From assembly GCF_019797845.1 (NCBI RefSeq), contig NZ_CP081864.1, positions 4,526,001-4,590,000 of the forward strand: a stretch of 64,000 nucleotides of DNA, in the 5' to 3' direction. How positions within the stretch are numbered: position 1 is the first letter of the stretch; each line of letters starts with the position of its first letter. This DNA is from Symbiopectobacterium purcellii. GTDB lineage: Bacteria; Pseudomonadota; Gammaproteobacteria; Enterobacterales; Enterobacteriaceae. The notes beneath the pieces were generated by a model. It did no database searches, was not told the DNA's origin, and saw only the letters and a list, made by a program, of their open reading frames with translations. Both the position numbers and the translations under genes were made by a program. Below are positions 31,820 to 56,250 of this stretch, piece after piece.

Positions 31820-33196
31820 ATGAAAATCATTATTCTTGGTGCAGGTCAGGTGGGCGGTACGCTGGCGGAAACGCTCTCCGGAGAAAACAACGACATTACC
31901 GTCGTTGATACTGACACCGCGCGGCTGCGGCAGTTGCAGGATAAATTCGATTTGCGCGTCGTTGCTGGCTACGCCTCCCACCCGCGCGTACTGCGCGAAG
32001 CCGGAGCCGAAGATGCAGACATGCTGGTTGCCGTCACTAACTCGGATGAAACCAATATGGTGGCCTGTCAGGTCGCCTACTCGCTGTTCAATACACCAAA
32101 CCGCATTGCACGTATCCGTTCCGCAGAATACGTGCGTGCCGGTGAGCAACTGTTTCAGGCCGAAGCGGTGCCTATCGATCATTTGATCTCACCGGAACAG
32201 CTGGTCATCGACAATATCTACAAGTTGATCGAGTATCCCGGGGCGCTACAGGTGGTGAACTTCGCCGAAGGGAAAGTAAGTATCGCCGCAGTGAACGCTT
32301 ACTACGGTGGTCCGCTGATCGGTAATGCGCTTTCCGCGCTGCGTGAGCATATGCCGCACATCGAAACTCGTGTAGCCGCTATCTTTCGCCACGACAGACC
32401 GATACGTCCCCAGGGTTCAACCATTATTGAAGCGGGCGATGAAGTGTTCTTTGTTGCCGCTTCCCAACACATCCGCGCCGTAATGAGCGAACTCCAGCGC
32501 TTGGAAAAGCCCTACAAGCGCATCATGATTGTCGGCGGTGGTAACGTTGGCGCGGGGTTGGCGCATAAGCTGGAGAAAGACTACAGCGTCAAACTGATCG
32601 AAAAGAACGAAGAGCGTGCGATCGCCCTGGCTGAACTGCTGCAAGACACCATTGTGTTTCATGGCGATGCGTCCGATCAGGAGCTGCTGGCGCACGAACA
32701 TGTCGAACAAATCGATGTGTTTATTGCCATTACCAACGACGATGAAGCGAATATCATGTCCGCCATGCTGGCCAAACGCATGGGGGCAAAAAAAGCCATG
32801 GTGTTGATCCAACGACGCGCCTATGTCGACTTGGTTCAGGGCAGCGTTATCGATGTGGCCATCTCACCCCAGCAGGCAACGATTTCCGCACTGCTGGGTC
32901 ATGTGCGTAAAGCGGATATTGTCAGCGTTTCCTCATTACGCCGCGGCGTGGCAGAAGCGATTGAAGCCATTGCTCACGGGGATGAAGGCACGTCAAAAGT
33001 GGTTGGCCGTATGATTGAAGATATCAAATTGCCGCCAGGCACCTTGATCGGCGCCATTGTGCGCGGTGATGATGTGATTATCGCTAATGACAATATGAAG
33101 ATAGAGCAAGGGGATCATGTGATCATGTTCCTGACGGACAAAAAGTTTGTCCCTGAAGTGGAGCGACTGTTCCAACCCAGCCCGTTCTTCCTCTAA
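31820..33196 (+). CDS. trkA: Trk potassium uptake regulator TrkA
   Basis: TrkA (458 residues) is the cytoplasmic NAD(H)-binding regulator of the TrkG/TrkH potassium channels. It is a tandem RCK protein: [13 protein letters not shown] starts the first Rossmann domain and [13 protein letters not shown] (around residue 236) the second, each followed by a C-terminal RCK subdomain. It follows rsmB by 24 bases. A GC-rich hairpin at 33211 probably ends the operon. Confidence 0.97.
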   Translation: MKIIILGAGQVGGTLAETLSGENNDITVVDTDTARLRQLQDKFDLRVVAGYASHPRVLREAGAEDADMLVAVTNSDETNMVACQVAYSLFNTPNRIARIRSAEYVRAGEQLFQAEAVPIDHLISPEQLVIDNIYKLIEYPGALQVVNFAEGKVSIAAVNAYYGGPLIGNALSALREHMPHIETRVAAIFRHDRPIRPQGSTIIEAGDEVFFVAASQHIRAVMSELQRLEKPYKRIMIVGGGNVGAGLAHKLEKDYSVKLIEKNEERAIALAELLQDTIVFHGDASDQELLAHEHVEQIDVFIAITNDDEANIMSAMLAKRMGAKKAMVLIQRRAYVDLVQGSVIDVAISPQQATISALLGHVRKADIVSVSSLRRGVAEAIEAIAHGDEGTSKVVGRMIEDIKLPPGTLIGAIVRGDDVIIANDNMKIEQGDHVIMFLTDKKFVPEVERLFQPSPFFL

Positions 33197-33210
33197 CAAC
33201 GCAGAACCTG

Positions 33211-33236
33211 GCCGCCTCGGCGGCACTTTCTTTTCC
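33211..33236 (+). terminator. Probable terminator after trkA
   Basis: GCCGC-CTCG-GCGGC is a five-pair stem with a tetraloop, followed by the T-rich ACTTTCTTTT. The T-run is interrupted, so strength is uncertain. Confidence 0.55.
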
Positions 33237-33315
33237 GGCTCACTGGCTATCACCGCTGGCAATTATGTAACGCTTTGTTAAAATTTAGATGTTCATTTTA
33301 TCAAGGAGTTGGATC

Positions 33316-33726
33316 ATGAGTATGCTAAAAGAGTTTCGCGAATTCGCGATGCGCGGCAACGTGGTAGATTTGGCAGTGGGTGTCATCATCGGCGCAGCAT
33401 TTGGCAAGATCGTCTCCTCGCTTGTGGCCGATATCATTATGCCGCCCTTGGGGTTACTGCTGGGGGGCATCGATTTTAAACATTTCGAACTGGTGCTGCG
33501 AGACCCACAAGGGGATATCCCTGCTGTGGTGCTGCGCTACGGCCTTTTCCTGCAAAATATTTTTGATTTCGTCCTCGTCGCCTTTGCCATTTTTATGGCA
33601 ATCAAGCTGATGAATAACCTGCGCCGTAAAGAAGAGAAAGCGCCAGCACCTGCGAAACCGAGCGCTGAAGCGACGTTGCTAACTGAGATTCGCGATTTGC
33701 TAAAAGATCAGCAGCCGAAAGCGTAG
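33316..33726 (+). CDS. mscL: Large-conductance mechanosensitive channel MscL
   Basis: MscL (136 residues, same as E. coli) opens under membrane tension to release solutes in hypo-osmotic shock. It has the N-terminal amphipathic helix [20 protein letters not shown]1 ([20 protein letters not shown]), the periplasmic loop, TM2 ([16 protein letters not shown]) and a cytoplasmic helix. AAGGAG lies seven bases before ATG 33316. It ends in TAG. Its end overlaps the convergent arfA gene by 19 bases. Confidence 0.97.
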   Translation: MSMLKEFREFAMRGNVVDLAVGVIIGAAFGKIVSSLVADIIMPPLGLLLGGIDFKHFELVLRDPQGDIPAVVLRYGLFLQNIFDFVLVAFAIFMAIKLMNNLRRKEEKAPAPAKPSAEATLLTEIRDLLKDQQPKA

Positions 33727-33959
33727 CGCTGTTTAACAAAACCCAGAACAGCCATAAAGTGAGAGGCCAGTGGTAAAGCATCCTTTGATGATTTACCACT
33801 GGCCTCCCAGTTCTGGCCTTTATCCTGTTTGTCTTTGCGACAGTAGCTGCCTTTACCTTTCTTGTTCTTCTCAACGCGTTGTCTGAACAAGGGGTCATGC
33901 AACAATGCTTCCAGCGCATTGTCTTGGATCTTGCCTTTCTTGTGCTGATAAGTGCTCAT
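33708..33959 (-). CDS. arfA: Alternative ribosome-rescue factor ArfA
   Basis: ArfA rescues ribosomes stalled on mRNAs without a stop codon by recruiting release factor 2 when tmRNA fails. The frame of 83 codons starts [20 protein letters not shown] and has [18 protein letters not shown] and NWEASGK, the conserved core. AAGAGAG precedes ATG 33959. A perfect 15-bp stem-loop lies inside the coding sequence at 33763-33806, just after the functional core. In E. coli such a hairpin leads to cleavage or termination within the frame, so that arfA mRNA lacks a stop codon and the protein accumulates only when tmRNA is limiting; the same control is inferred here. The E. coli neighbour zntR is absent. 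Confidence 0.93.
   Translation of the reverse strand: MSTYQHKKGKIQDNALEALLHDPLFRQRVEKNKKGKGSYCRKDKQDKGQNWEASGKSSKDALPLASHFMAVLGFVKQRYAFGC
33763..33806 (-). promoter_or_regulatory. arfA intragenic stem-loop (autoregulatory)
   Basis: GAGGCCAGTGGTAAA (33763-33777) pairs exactly with TTTACCACTGGCCTC (33792-33806) around a 14-base loop. It sits in the 3' part of the arfA frame and also downstream of mscL on the other strand. In E. coli the equivalent hairpin is the RNase III/termination site that makes arfA mRNA non-stop. Confidence 0.85.
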
Positions 33960-34024
33960 CACATCTCTCTTGGTTAGATTGTTAATCCGATTCATCGCCG
34001 CGCACCAACGCTTACCACGTTAGC

Positions 34025-34411
34025 CTATTTTTCGGGCGCTATTCTTTCACCAGAAAACGCACTGTGCAAGCGATCGGCATATTCACCGTGTAAAAAATCG
34101 ATACTCATTCCTTTCTGTTGCAGGTTAAGTTCCAGCATGCGTAGCCGACGGCGCAGGTTTTCATGCGCTTCCGATTCGGGAATCGTGTTGGCGAGCAGAT
34201 CGCGTAGCGTCAGCGCATCTTTGCGCAGTGCTAATTCTGGCGGCAGGTAACCGGCGTTTTTCAACAGGCGGTATCCCGTGCGCAGTGCTTCAGGTACGGC
34301 GCTGTCATCATCCAGTTGCAGCGGTTTTCCTGCTCCGGGCAGATTATCGAACTCACCCGCTCGTTGTGCAGTCTGGATGTGCCGCTCACACATGGCATCA
34401 AGCAACTCCAT
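34025..34411 (-). CDS. yhdN: DUF1992 (DnaJ-C28-like) protein, YhdN family
   Basis: The protein of 128 residues matches E. coli YhdN in position and pattern: ERHIQTAQRAGEFDNLPGAG, then LLKNAGYLPPELALRKDAL and a helical C-terminal half. Function is unknown. The ATG at 34411 follows a strong GGAGGGA, which rules out longer upstream frames. It lies between arfA and the ribosomal terminator, transcribed in the same direction as both neighbours. In E. coli zntR lies between arfA and this gene; here only about 65 bases separate them. Confidence 0.88.
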   Translation of the reverse strand: MELLDAMCERHIQTAQRAGEFDNLPGAGKPLQLDDDSAVPEALRTGYRLLKNAGYLPPELALRKDALTLRDLLANTIPESEAHENLRRRLRMLELNLQQKGMSIDFLHGEYADRLHSAFSGERIAPEK

Positions 34412-34497
34412 GTTCCCTCCTTCAAAACGTCTCAGGCAAACGGTGCTGGTGGTAAATGTCATACGTTAACAAAACCGTCATTTGCTAAACAATAGAC

Positions 34498-34528
34498 GTA
34501 AAAAAACCGGGTTGCCCCGGTTTTTTTA
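34498..34528. terminator. Bidirectional terminator after rplQ
   Basis: ACCGGG-TTG-CCCCGGT flanked by A6 on the left and T7 on the right forms a terminator usable on either strand. It ends the alpha operon. Confidence 0.9.
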
Positions 34529-34543
34529 ACCCACCGCTGATGA

Positions 34544-34960
<417 letters not shown>

Positions 34961-34976
34961 TTAACCTGTGACCGGG

Positions 34977-35966
34977 TTATTCATCAGCAATGCTTGCCGG
35001 CGGCCAGTTTTCCAGGCGCATGCCCAGAGAAAGACCACGTGAGGCGAGCACATCTTTAATCTCGGTAAGAGATTTTTTACCCAGGTTAGGCGTTTTCAGC
35101 AATTCAACCTCGGTACGCTGTACCAGATCACCGATGTAGTGGATAGCTTCTGCCTTGAGGCAGTTAGCAGAGCGGACAGTCAATTCCAGATCGTCAACAG
35201 GGCGCAGCAGGATCGGATCGAATTCTGGCTTCTCTTCTTTCACTTCAGGCTGACGTACATCACGTAAATCAACAAAAGCTTCCAGTTGTTCAGCCAGAAT
35301 GGTTGCCGCACGGCGGATCGCCTCTTCAGGATCGATCGTGCCATTGGTTTCAATTTCGATGACCAGCTTGTCCAGGTCGGTACGTTGTTCAACACGAGCT
35401 GCTTCAACATTGTAGGCAATACGCTCTACCGGGCTGTAGCAAGCATCGACCAACAAACGGCCAATCGGGCGCTCATCTTCTTCCGTATGAATACGGGCAG
35501 AAGCCGGCACATAACCACGACCACGTTGAACTTTGATACGCATGCTAATAGCTGCGTTTTCATCGGTCAGATGGCAGATCACGTGCTGCGGCTTGACGAT
35601 TTCGACATCACCATCATGGGTGATGTCTGCTGCAGTCACAGGGCCAATGCCAGATTTATTCAGGGAAAGGATAACTTCATCTTTGCCCTGAACTTTCACC
35701 GCCAGCCCTTTCAGGTTGAGCAGGATTTCCAGTATATCTTCCTGTACGCCTTCTTTGGTGCTGTACTCATGCAGTACACCATCAATCTCAACCTCGGTCA
35801 CCGCGCAACCTGGCATGGATGAAAGCAGAATACGGCGCAGTGCGTTGCCAAGCGTATGGCCGAAACCACGCTCTAACGGCTCAAGGGTCACCTTGGCGTG
35901 CGTCGAACTTACTTGCTCGATATCGACCAGGCGCGGTTTTAGAAACTCTGTCACAGAACCCTGCAT
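34977..35966 (-). CDS. rpoA: RNA polymerase alpha subunit
   Basis: RpoA (329 residues) nucleates RNA polymerase assembly. The N-terminal dimerisation domain (1 to about 235) includes [20 protein letters not shown]. The C-terminal domain (from about 250) has [19 protein letters not shown] with the arginine that contacts UP elements and CRP. The gene is full length with no changes of note and lies between rpsD and rplQ. Confidence 0.98.
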
Positions 35967-35991
35967 TGTGTCCTCTCTTTGGTACTAAGCT

Positions 35992-36630
<639 letters not shown>

Positions 36631-36642
36631 CTAAAAGCGGCG

Positions 36643-37035
<393 letters not shown>

Positions 37036-37048
37036 TCAATCACCCCGA

Positions 37049-37504
<456 letters not shown>

Positions 37505-37533
37505 AATCTAGACAGCTCAATCCAACTTTGCAA
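37505..37533 (-). promoter_or_regulatory. Alpha-operon promoter
   Basis: Minus-strand TTGCAA (37533-37528) and TAGATT (37510-37505) are 17 bases apart and lie in a sequence nearly identical to the E. coli alpha promoter. Confidence 0.8.
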
Positions 37534-37551
37534 GAAAAATATGCGAGATAA

Positions 37552-39032
<1,481 letters not shown>

Positions 39033-39039
39033 CTGCTAC

Positions 39040-40173
<1,134 letters not shown>

Positions 40174-40178
40174 CTACC

Positions 40179-40541
<363 letters not shown>

Positions 40542-41075
40542 TTACTTCTTCTTAGCCTCTTTGATACGCACGACTTCGTCGGCGTAACGGACACCCTTGC
40601 CTTTATAAGGCTCAGGACGACGGTAAGCGCGCAGATCAGCTGCAACCTGACCGATAACCTGCTTATCAGCACATTTCAGTACGATTTCAGTTTGAGTCGG
40701 GCATTCAGCTGTGATACCAGCCGGCAGCGCGTGGTCAATCGGGTGTGAGTACCCAAGAGACAAATTCACGACATTGCCTTTAACTGCGGCACGGTAACCT
40801 ACGCCAACCAGTTTAAGCTTCTTGGTGAAGCCTTCGGTAACACCGATAACGACTGCGTTCAGCAGTGCACGCGCGGTGCCTGCCTGTGCCCAACCGTCTG
40901 AAAAACCTTCGCGCGGAGCGAAAGTCAGAGCGTTGTCAGCCACAGTAACTTCAACAGCGTCGTTGATGGTGCGAGTCAGCTCGCCGTTTTTACCCTTGAT
41001 CGAAATAACCTGACCGTTGAGTTTTACCTCTACGCCGGCAGGAATGACGACGGGTGCTTTAGCAACACGAGACAT
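40542..41075 (-). CDS. rplF: 50S ribosomal protein L6
   Basis: L6 (177 residues) lies near the sarcin-ricin loop. Two L6 repeats are visible, with [16 protein letters not shown] opening the second and the conserved [16 protein letters not shown] near the C-terminus. It follows rpsH by 12 bases. Confidence 0.98.
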   Translation of the reverse strand: MSRVAKAPVVIPAGVEVKLNGQVISIKGKNGELTRTINDAVEVTVADNALTFAPREGFSDGWAQAGTARALLNAVVIGVTEGFTKKLKLVGVGYRAAVKGNVVNLSLGYSHPIDHALPAGITAECPTQTEIVLKCADKQVIGQVAADLRAYRRPEPYKGKGVRYADEVVRIKEAKKK

Positions 41076-41087
41076 TCTTTCCTCCGA

Positions 41088-41486
<399 letters not shown>

Positions 41487-41513
41487 TTACTCCCGTGATT
41501 CAATTGGTGACAA

Positions 41514-43095
<1,582 letters not shown>

Positions 43096-43120
43096 CTAAT
43101 GTCAACTACTACTTTTCAAA

Positions 43121-43155
43121 CCCTTACGGGTCGTTTTTCGACCCCTTACGGGTCA
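43121..43155. repeat. Direct repeat and small hairpin in the spc leader
   Basis: CCCTTACGGGTC occurs twice (43121-43132 and 43144-43155), and between them GGGTCG-TTTTT-CGACCC can form a short hairpin. It lies in the untranslated leader of rplN. Confidence 0.5.
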
Positions 43156-43182
43156 TTAATACCCCAGAATCGAGGGCGCAGT

Positions 43183-43211
43183 ATTATAACACCGCTTTTC
43201 GAGCAAGGGTA
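43183..43211 (-). promoter_or_regulatory. spc-operon promoter
   Basis: Minus-strand TATAAT (43188-43183) lies in GGTGTTATAATACTGCGCCC, very like the E. coli spc promoter. The -35 region (TACCCT, 17 bases upstream) is a poor match to consensus, as in E. coli. Confidence 0.7.
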
Positions 43212-43212
43212 G

Positions 43213-43245
43213 AAAAAATAAACGGCCCTTTGCAGAGCCGTTTAT
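43213..43245 (-). terminator. Terminator between the S10 and spc operons
   Basis: Minus-strand ATAAACGGCTC and GGGCCGTTTAT form an 11-pair stem (one G-U) with a six-base loop, followed by TTTTTT. It lies just after rpsQ. Confidence 0.9.
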
Positions 43246-43270
43246 CGTTTTCAAGAAGAGCAATACTGTA

Positions 43271-45199
<1,929 letters not shown>

Positions 45200-45204
45200 C
45201 TACC

Positions 45205-45486
<282 letters not shown>

Positions 45487-45499
45487 TTATCCTCTAATA

Positions 45500-46327
<828 letters not shown>

Positions 46328-46340
46328 TTACTCCTCCGAC

Positions 46341-47897
<1,557 letters not shown>

Positions 47898-47917
47898 TCA
47901 ATCGCTTGATGACCTGA

Positions 47918-48435
<518 letters not shown>

Positions 48436-48441
48436 ACGCGC

Positions 48442-48469
48442 ATTATACGTAAATCTGTTCAGGAAGCAA
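48442..48469 (-). promoter_or_regulatory. S10-operon promoter
   Basis: Minus-strand TTGCTT (48469-48464) and TATAAT (48447-48442) are separated by 16 bases, with a GC-rich discriminator GCGCGTGCCC. Confidence 0.75.
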
Positions 48470-48484
48470 CCGTGTTTTACACAA

Positions 48485-48958
48485 TCACGCCGGTTTTAGC
48501 TGCGCTTGCAAATAATTAGGCAACCCGAGGCGCGCTATCAGGTCAAGTTCTGTCTCAATCCAGTCGATGTGCCCTTCTTCATCAGCCAGGATTTCAATCA
48601 GCAGATCGCGACTGACATAATCGCGCACCGAATCCATGTACACGATCCCCTCACGCAACCCCTTGGCGCCATCCAACTCCAGCGTCAGGTCAGAACGCAG
48701 TATCTCCTCGACATCCTCGCCAATGTTGAGCTTGCCGAGATCTTGCAGATTAGGAATCCCTTCGAGAAACAAAATACGCTCGATATAACGATCGGCATGT
48801 TTCATTTCATCGATGGATTCGTGGTATTCGTGCTAGTCAAGGCGGGTCAGTCCCCAGTTTTTAAACATACGGGCATGCAAAAAATACTGGTTGATCGCGA
48901 CCAGTTCATTACCCAGCAACTTATTTAGATGTGCTATGACTTTTTTATCACCTTTCAT
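48485..48958 (-). pseudogene. bfr: Bacterioferritin interrupted by an in-frame TAG
   Basis: Bacterioferritin stores iron as a 24-mer with haem and a di-iron site. The frame starts at ATG 48958 ([26 protein letters not shown] upstream) and codon 42 is TAG (48835-48833). The same frame continues as [16 protein letters not shown] to the normal end at 48485, giving 157 residues if read through. The N-terminal fragment holds ferroxidase residue E18; E51, haem ligand M52 and H54 are beyond the stop. A restart at M52 would lack helix A. So neither fragment can make a normal subunit. The partner gene bfd next door is intact. Confidence 0.9.
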
Positions 48959-49057
48959 GACATTGCTCCTTCGCTCCAGGTCTTAAAAGTGTAGAACTGG
49001 AGGGGGGAGAGTCAACGAAATCGCCTACATTTTGTGCGGTTTCAATCAAGGCAGCGA

Positions 49058-49252
49058 TTACGCAACGTCAGAAATGGGTGACAACATGGCCTGCTCTTCT
49101 TCCATAATCAGGCGAGCCTGGCGAATACATTTGCCGCAGTCACTGCCAATCGGCATTAACTGGCGCAGTTGATTGAGCGAGCGGGGTTGATACTGGCGAA
49201 CGGCATGCCGAATAACTTTATCGGAAATTGCATTACACAAGCAGACATACAT
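49058..49252 (-). CDS. bfd: Bacterioferritin-associated ferredoxin
   Basis: Bfd (64 residues) is a [2Fe-2S] protein that reduces the bacterioferritin core to release iron. The four cysteines are seen in [10 protein letters not shown] and [13 protein letters not shown]. It lies 99 bases upstream of bfr on the same strand, the conserved pair between tufA and the S10 operon. With bfr broken, its substrate may be missing unless another bacterioferritin exists. Confidence 0.93.
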   Translation of the reverse strand: MYVCLCNAISDKVIRHAVRQYQPRSLNQLRQLMPIGSDCGKCIRQARLIMEEEQAMLSPISDVA

Positions 49253-49400
49253 ACAGGATAACTCATTCTCTCAGTCGCGGACCCACACTCTCTTTCGTTG
49301 CTACCTTCCGCACGGCAGTCACAAAAGTGACGATAAAATAGTCAATGAGAGTGTAAATAAGAATGGTTTTTATTTCAATTACAGTTTTGTCAACGCCCAT

Positions 49401-49428
49401 AAAAAAAGGACACCGAAGTGTCCTTTTT
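49401..49428. terminator. Terminator after tuf (bidirectional)
   Basis: AAAAAGGACAC-CGAA-GTGTCCTTTTT is an 11-pair stem whose outer pairs are A and T runs. It ends the str operon on the minus strand. Confidence 0.88.
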
Positions 49429-49462
49429 CACAGCAATGCTGTGTTACCTAAGTTGTCGGCAA

Positions 49463-50662
<1,200 letters not shown>

Positions 50663-50716
50663 TCAAATAACCTCCCCTGAGGAGAGGGCATGGGATCAAT
50701 GTATTAGGCTTGGTAA

Positions 50717-52840
<2,124 letters not shown>

Positions 52841-52921
52841 CTATATCTTCGGACGTTCAATTCATCAGTTAACACAAACGGGCGGGCCGTAAAGCACGCC
52901 CGCCTGGTTAGCCCGCGGGAA

Positions 52922-53407
<486 letters not shown>

Positions 53408-53488
53408 TTAATTCAGGATTGTCCAAAACTCTACGAGTTTAGTTTGACATTTAAGTTAAAACGTTTGGCCTTACTTAACGGAGAACCA

Positions 53489-53975
<487 letters not shown>

Positions 53976-53996
53976 GAAATAGTCAAAATTTCAGCA

Positions 53997-54314
53997 TCAC
54001 CACGCCAGTTGCACAGCGTGTTGGGCGGTCAGCCGGACAAATTCAGTATAGTCGACCAGTGGAATACTGGTTGAAATTTGTTCTACCAAGCCTCGAGCGA
54101 CCACATCTTCATGCAAGGCGTAGACAGGAATGCCCAACGTCAGCAGGCGCGCCGCTACAGGCCCCTGTCTCAGCGCAGCAATAACGCCGTCTTGCAGCAG
54201 CAGCAGCGCATCCTGTGGCAGCACGCAACGCAACATCGCGTCGATATCGGTGTGATAGGGCGAACGGGAAAGCGTGTGCAAGCGCGTTTTCAGAGGTTGG
54301 GTCACAGGCTGCAT
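53997..54314 (-). CDS. tusB: Sulfurtransferase complex subunit TusB
   Basis: TusB (105 residues) is one of three subunits of the TusBCD relay that carries sulfur for 2-thiolation of tRNA wobble uridine. LHTLSRSPYHTDI, LLLLQDGVIAAL and YALHEDVVARGLVEQIS match the family. The N-terminus is about ten residues longer than in E. coli and the ribosome binding site at ATG 54314 is weak, so the exact start is uncertain. Last gene of yheO-tusD-tusC-tusB. Confidence 0.92.
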   Translation of the reverse strand: MQPVTQPLKTRLHTLSRSPYHTDIDAMLRCVLPQDALLLLQDGVIAALRQGPVAARLLTLGIPVYALHEDVVARGLVEQISTSIPLVDYTEFVRLTAQHAVQLAW

Positions 54315-54347
54315 AAGCGTAGCACTCTCAAATAAAACACTTTCAAA

Positions 54348-54707
54348 TTAAAACGTAAGCACAGTGTCATAGTCGGCAAGCGTTGCACGCAGGGCATCCG
54401 GCGCGAGCCGTTCAACGTCAACCACCCATGCGGTATCCGCGTGCAGGCCGCGCTGATCGGCAGACACCGCACACAGATAGCAGCGCTCAATGTCGTACAG
54501 CGGCAACACGCCAAACGTGGCAATGTAGTTACGCATCAGAATGACGTCAGGCTGCTGACCGGGCAACAGTTGCAACACACCGTCACCGATAAAAAACACG
54601 CCAATGTCATCGGTCAGCGCGGAAGTTGCCAATAAGGCATCCAACCCTTCTCGCCCTGACGCGTCACCGTGCGGAGCATGGATAAACAAGAAAGCGATGC
54701 GCTTCAT
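54348..54707 (-). CDS. tusC: Sulfurtransferase complex subunit TusC
   Basis: TusC (119 residues) begins [20 protein letters not shown] and has the DsrF-type fold with [13 protein letters not shown]. It lacks the active cysteine of TusD, as expected. It follows tusD by nine bases. Confidence 0.94.
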   Translation of the reverse strand: MKRIAFLFIHAPHGDASGREGLDALLATSALTDDIGVFFIGDGVLQLLPGQQPDVILMRNYIATFGVLPLYDIERCYLCAVSADQRGLHADTAWVVDVERLAPDALRATLADYDTVLTF

Positions 54708-54716
54708 TATCGCTCC

Positions 54717-55106
54717 TTAAAATTGTACGACGCGATCGCACGTCAATACAGACTGGGCCAGTTCACCTAAACCGCTCAGTGAAAAACCCGATTGCAAATT
54801 GGCAGTGGGCAGTGCGAGCAGCCTTGCCTGTTCGCTGTCCGTGACGCCGCGACGCAGTGCAGCGGCCACGCAGACATTGAGTGCCACCTGATACGTTGCC
54901 CCCAACTGCTGCCACGCACGCGTCAAATCGAACTCATCATTAGCGGGGGACATCAGTTGACTGGCGTTCAGCACCCCTTCCCGATAAAAAAAAACGCTTT
55001 CCAGGCTGTGCCCTTGCGCAATCAACGCCCGGGCAAACAGCAGCGCGCTACTCGCCTGCTGCGTACCGTATGCCGGGCCTGTCACCAAGAGGCAATAACG
55101 CAACAT
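54717..55106 (-). CDS. tusD: Sulfurtransferase complex subunit TusD
   Basis: TusD (129 residues) carries the sulfur-accepting cysteine, seen in [14 protein letters not shown] (around residue 79). It accepts sulfur from TusA and passes it to TusE and MnmA. Its start overlaps the yheO stop by one base. Confidence 0.95.
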   Translation of the reverse strand: MLRYCLLVTGPAYGTQQASSALLFARALIAQGHSLESVFFYREGVLNASQLMSPANDEFDLTRAWQQLGATYQVALNVCVAAALRRGVTDSEQARLLALPTANLQSGFSLSGLGELAQSVLTCDRVVQF

Positions 55107-55828
55107 CAGCGATCGTGCCCGCTGAAGTCACCGTTTTTAAACTGGCGAATGTAGAGGTAAACGGTGTGCTTGGAAATATTCAGGCGATCTGCCACCTGAT
55201 TGATCGCGTCCTTGATATCGAAAATACCCTTTTCATAGAGGTTCAGCACAATTTGCCGGTTCTTGGCATTGTTAGAAACGTTGCGATCCGCGTTCACTTC
55301 TTCAATAGAGAACTCGAGCGTCTGCGCAACGAGATCGTCCACGGAGGAGGCGAAGTTCACCGAGGAAGCCACTTCATGGGTTTCCGGCGGAATAAAAGTC
55401 TGCACAATCTGGGAAAAAGGCACATCAAGGTTCATGTTGATGCATAACAGGCCGATCACACGCTGCTCGCGGTTACGAATGGCGATAGTGACCGATTTCA
55501 TCAGCACGCCACTTTTGGCTCGAGTGAAGTACGCTTTGGATACGCTACTGTCCTCCCCCGCCATATCATGCAGCATACGCAACGCCAGATCGGTAATCGG
55601 CGAACCGATTTTACGCCCAGTGTGTTCGCCGTTGGCAATGCGCACCGCTGAGCATTTAAGATCTTCTAACGCGTGCAACACGATTTCACAGTGTTCACCG
55701 ATCAGCATCGCCAGACCGTCTACCACCGCCTCGTAAGATTTCAGGATCTCATGGTCCGTCGGGTTAAACGGCCGTTCCTCCAGCAAATCAATTTCATTTG
55801 ATTCGCCAGACACAAGCGAATTTGACAT
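55106..55828 (-). CDS. yheO: YheO-family PAS/helix-turn-helix regulator
   Basis: The protein (240 residues, the E. coli length) has an N-terminal YheO-type PAS-like domain (about 25-140, with [20 protein letters not shown] and [20 protein letters not shown]) and a C-terminal helix-turn-helix (about 195-235, [19 protein letters not shown]). It is a presumed DNA-binding regulator of unknown target. ATG 55828 ([10 protein letters not shown]) gives the conserved length; in-frame ATGs at 55849 and 55852 exist. It is head of the tus cluster. Confidence 0.92.
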   Translation of the reverse strand: MSNSLVSGESNEIDLLEERPFNPTDHEILKSYEAVVDGLAMLIGEHCEIVLHALEDLKCSAVRIANGEHTGRKIGSPITDLALRMLHDMAGEDSSVSKAYFTRAKSGVLMKSVTIAIRNREQRVIGLLCINMNLDVPFSQIVQTFIPPETHEVASSVNFASSVDDLVAQTLEFSIEEVNADRNVSNNAKNRQIVLNLYEKGIFDIKDAINQVADRLNISKHTVYLYIRQFKNGDFSGHDR

Positions 55829-55899
55829 GGCTGACACCATCCTCGACATCATCTATTTAATTGCCTTAACTGTTTAGGCACTCACCATCCACAGGACAT

Positions 55900-56100
55900 T
55901 ACCCGTCATACTTCACGTCGCAAACACGGTGGCTACGCTCGTTATTCGGCCCATCCTTGGGCCTCACCTCTTACGAGGCCGCCGCACGCAGCGTTCAAAT
56001 CTGCTCCCGGCAGATTTGTCACCCGAATCACTTACCTCAGTAAGCTCATCGGGAATCACTCCCTTGCCGCCTTCCTGCAACGTGAATTATTTAAGGTGTA
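55900..56100. repeat. Dispersed palindromic repeat, copy 2 (about 200 bp)
   Basis: This is the inverse-orientation relative of the element at 17354-17547: it begins TACCCGTCATACTTCACG and ends AATTATTTAAGGTGTA, and its core at 56018-56055 holds TCACCCGAATCACTTAC and AAGCTCATCGGGAAT. It fills most of the gap between yheO and eptA and marks the left edge of the eptA-pmrAB insertion. The remaining 150 bases before eptA are AT-rich and should hold its promoter. Confidence 0.8.
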
Positions 56101-56250
56101 GTCTACCAAATGTCCCTTCTCCCGTCCCCGCATTTCACGGTTCTACCCCCCTTTTACACGACATCTGAACACCGTCTTAAGGTTGGCTTAATTTTAATAG
56201 CTTACCGTCACGCGCTATCACTCATTTTGTCTTTATTCATTGAGATAGCC

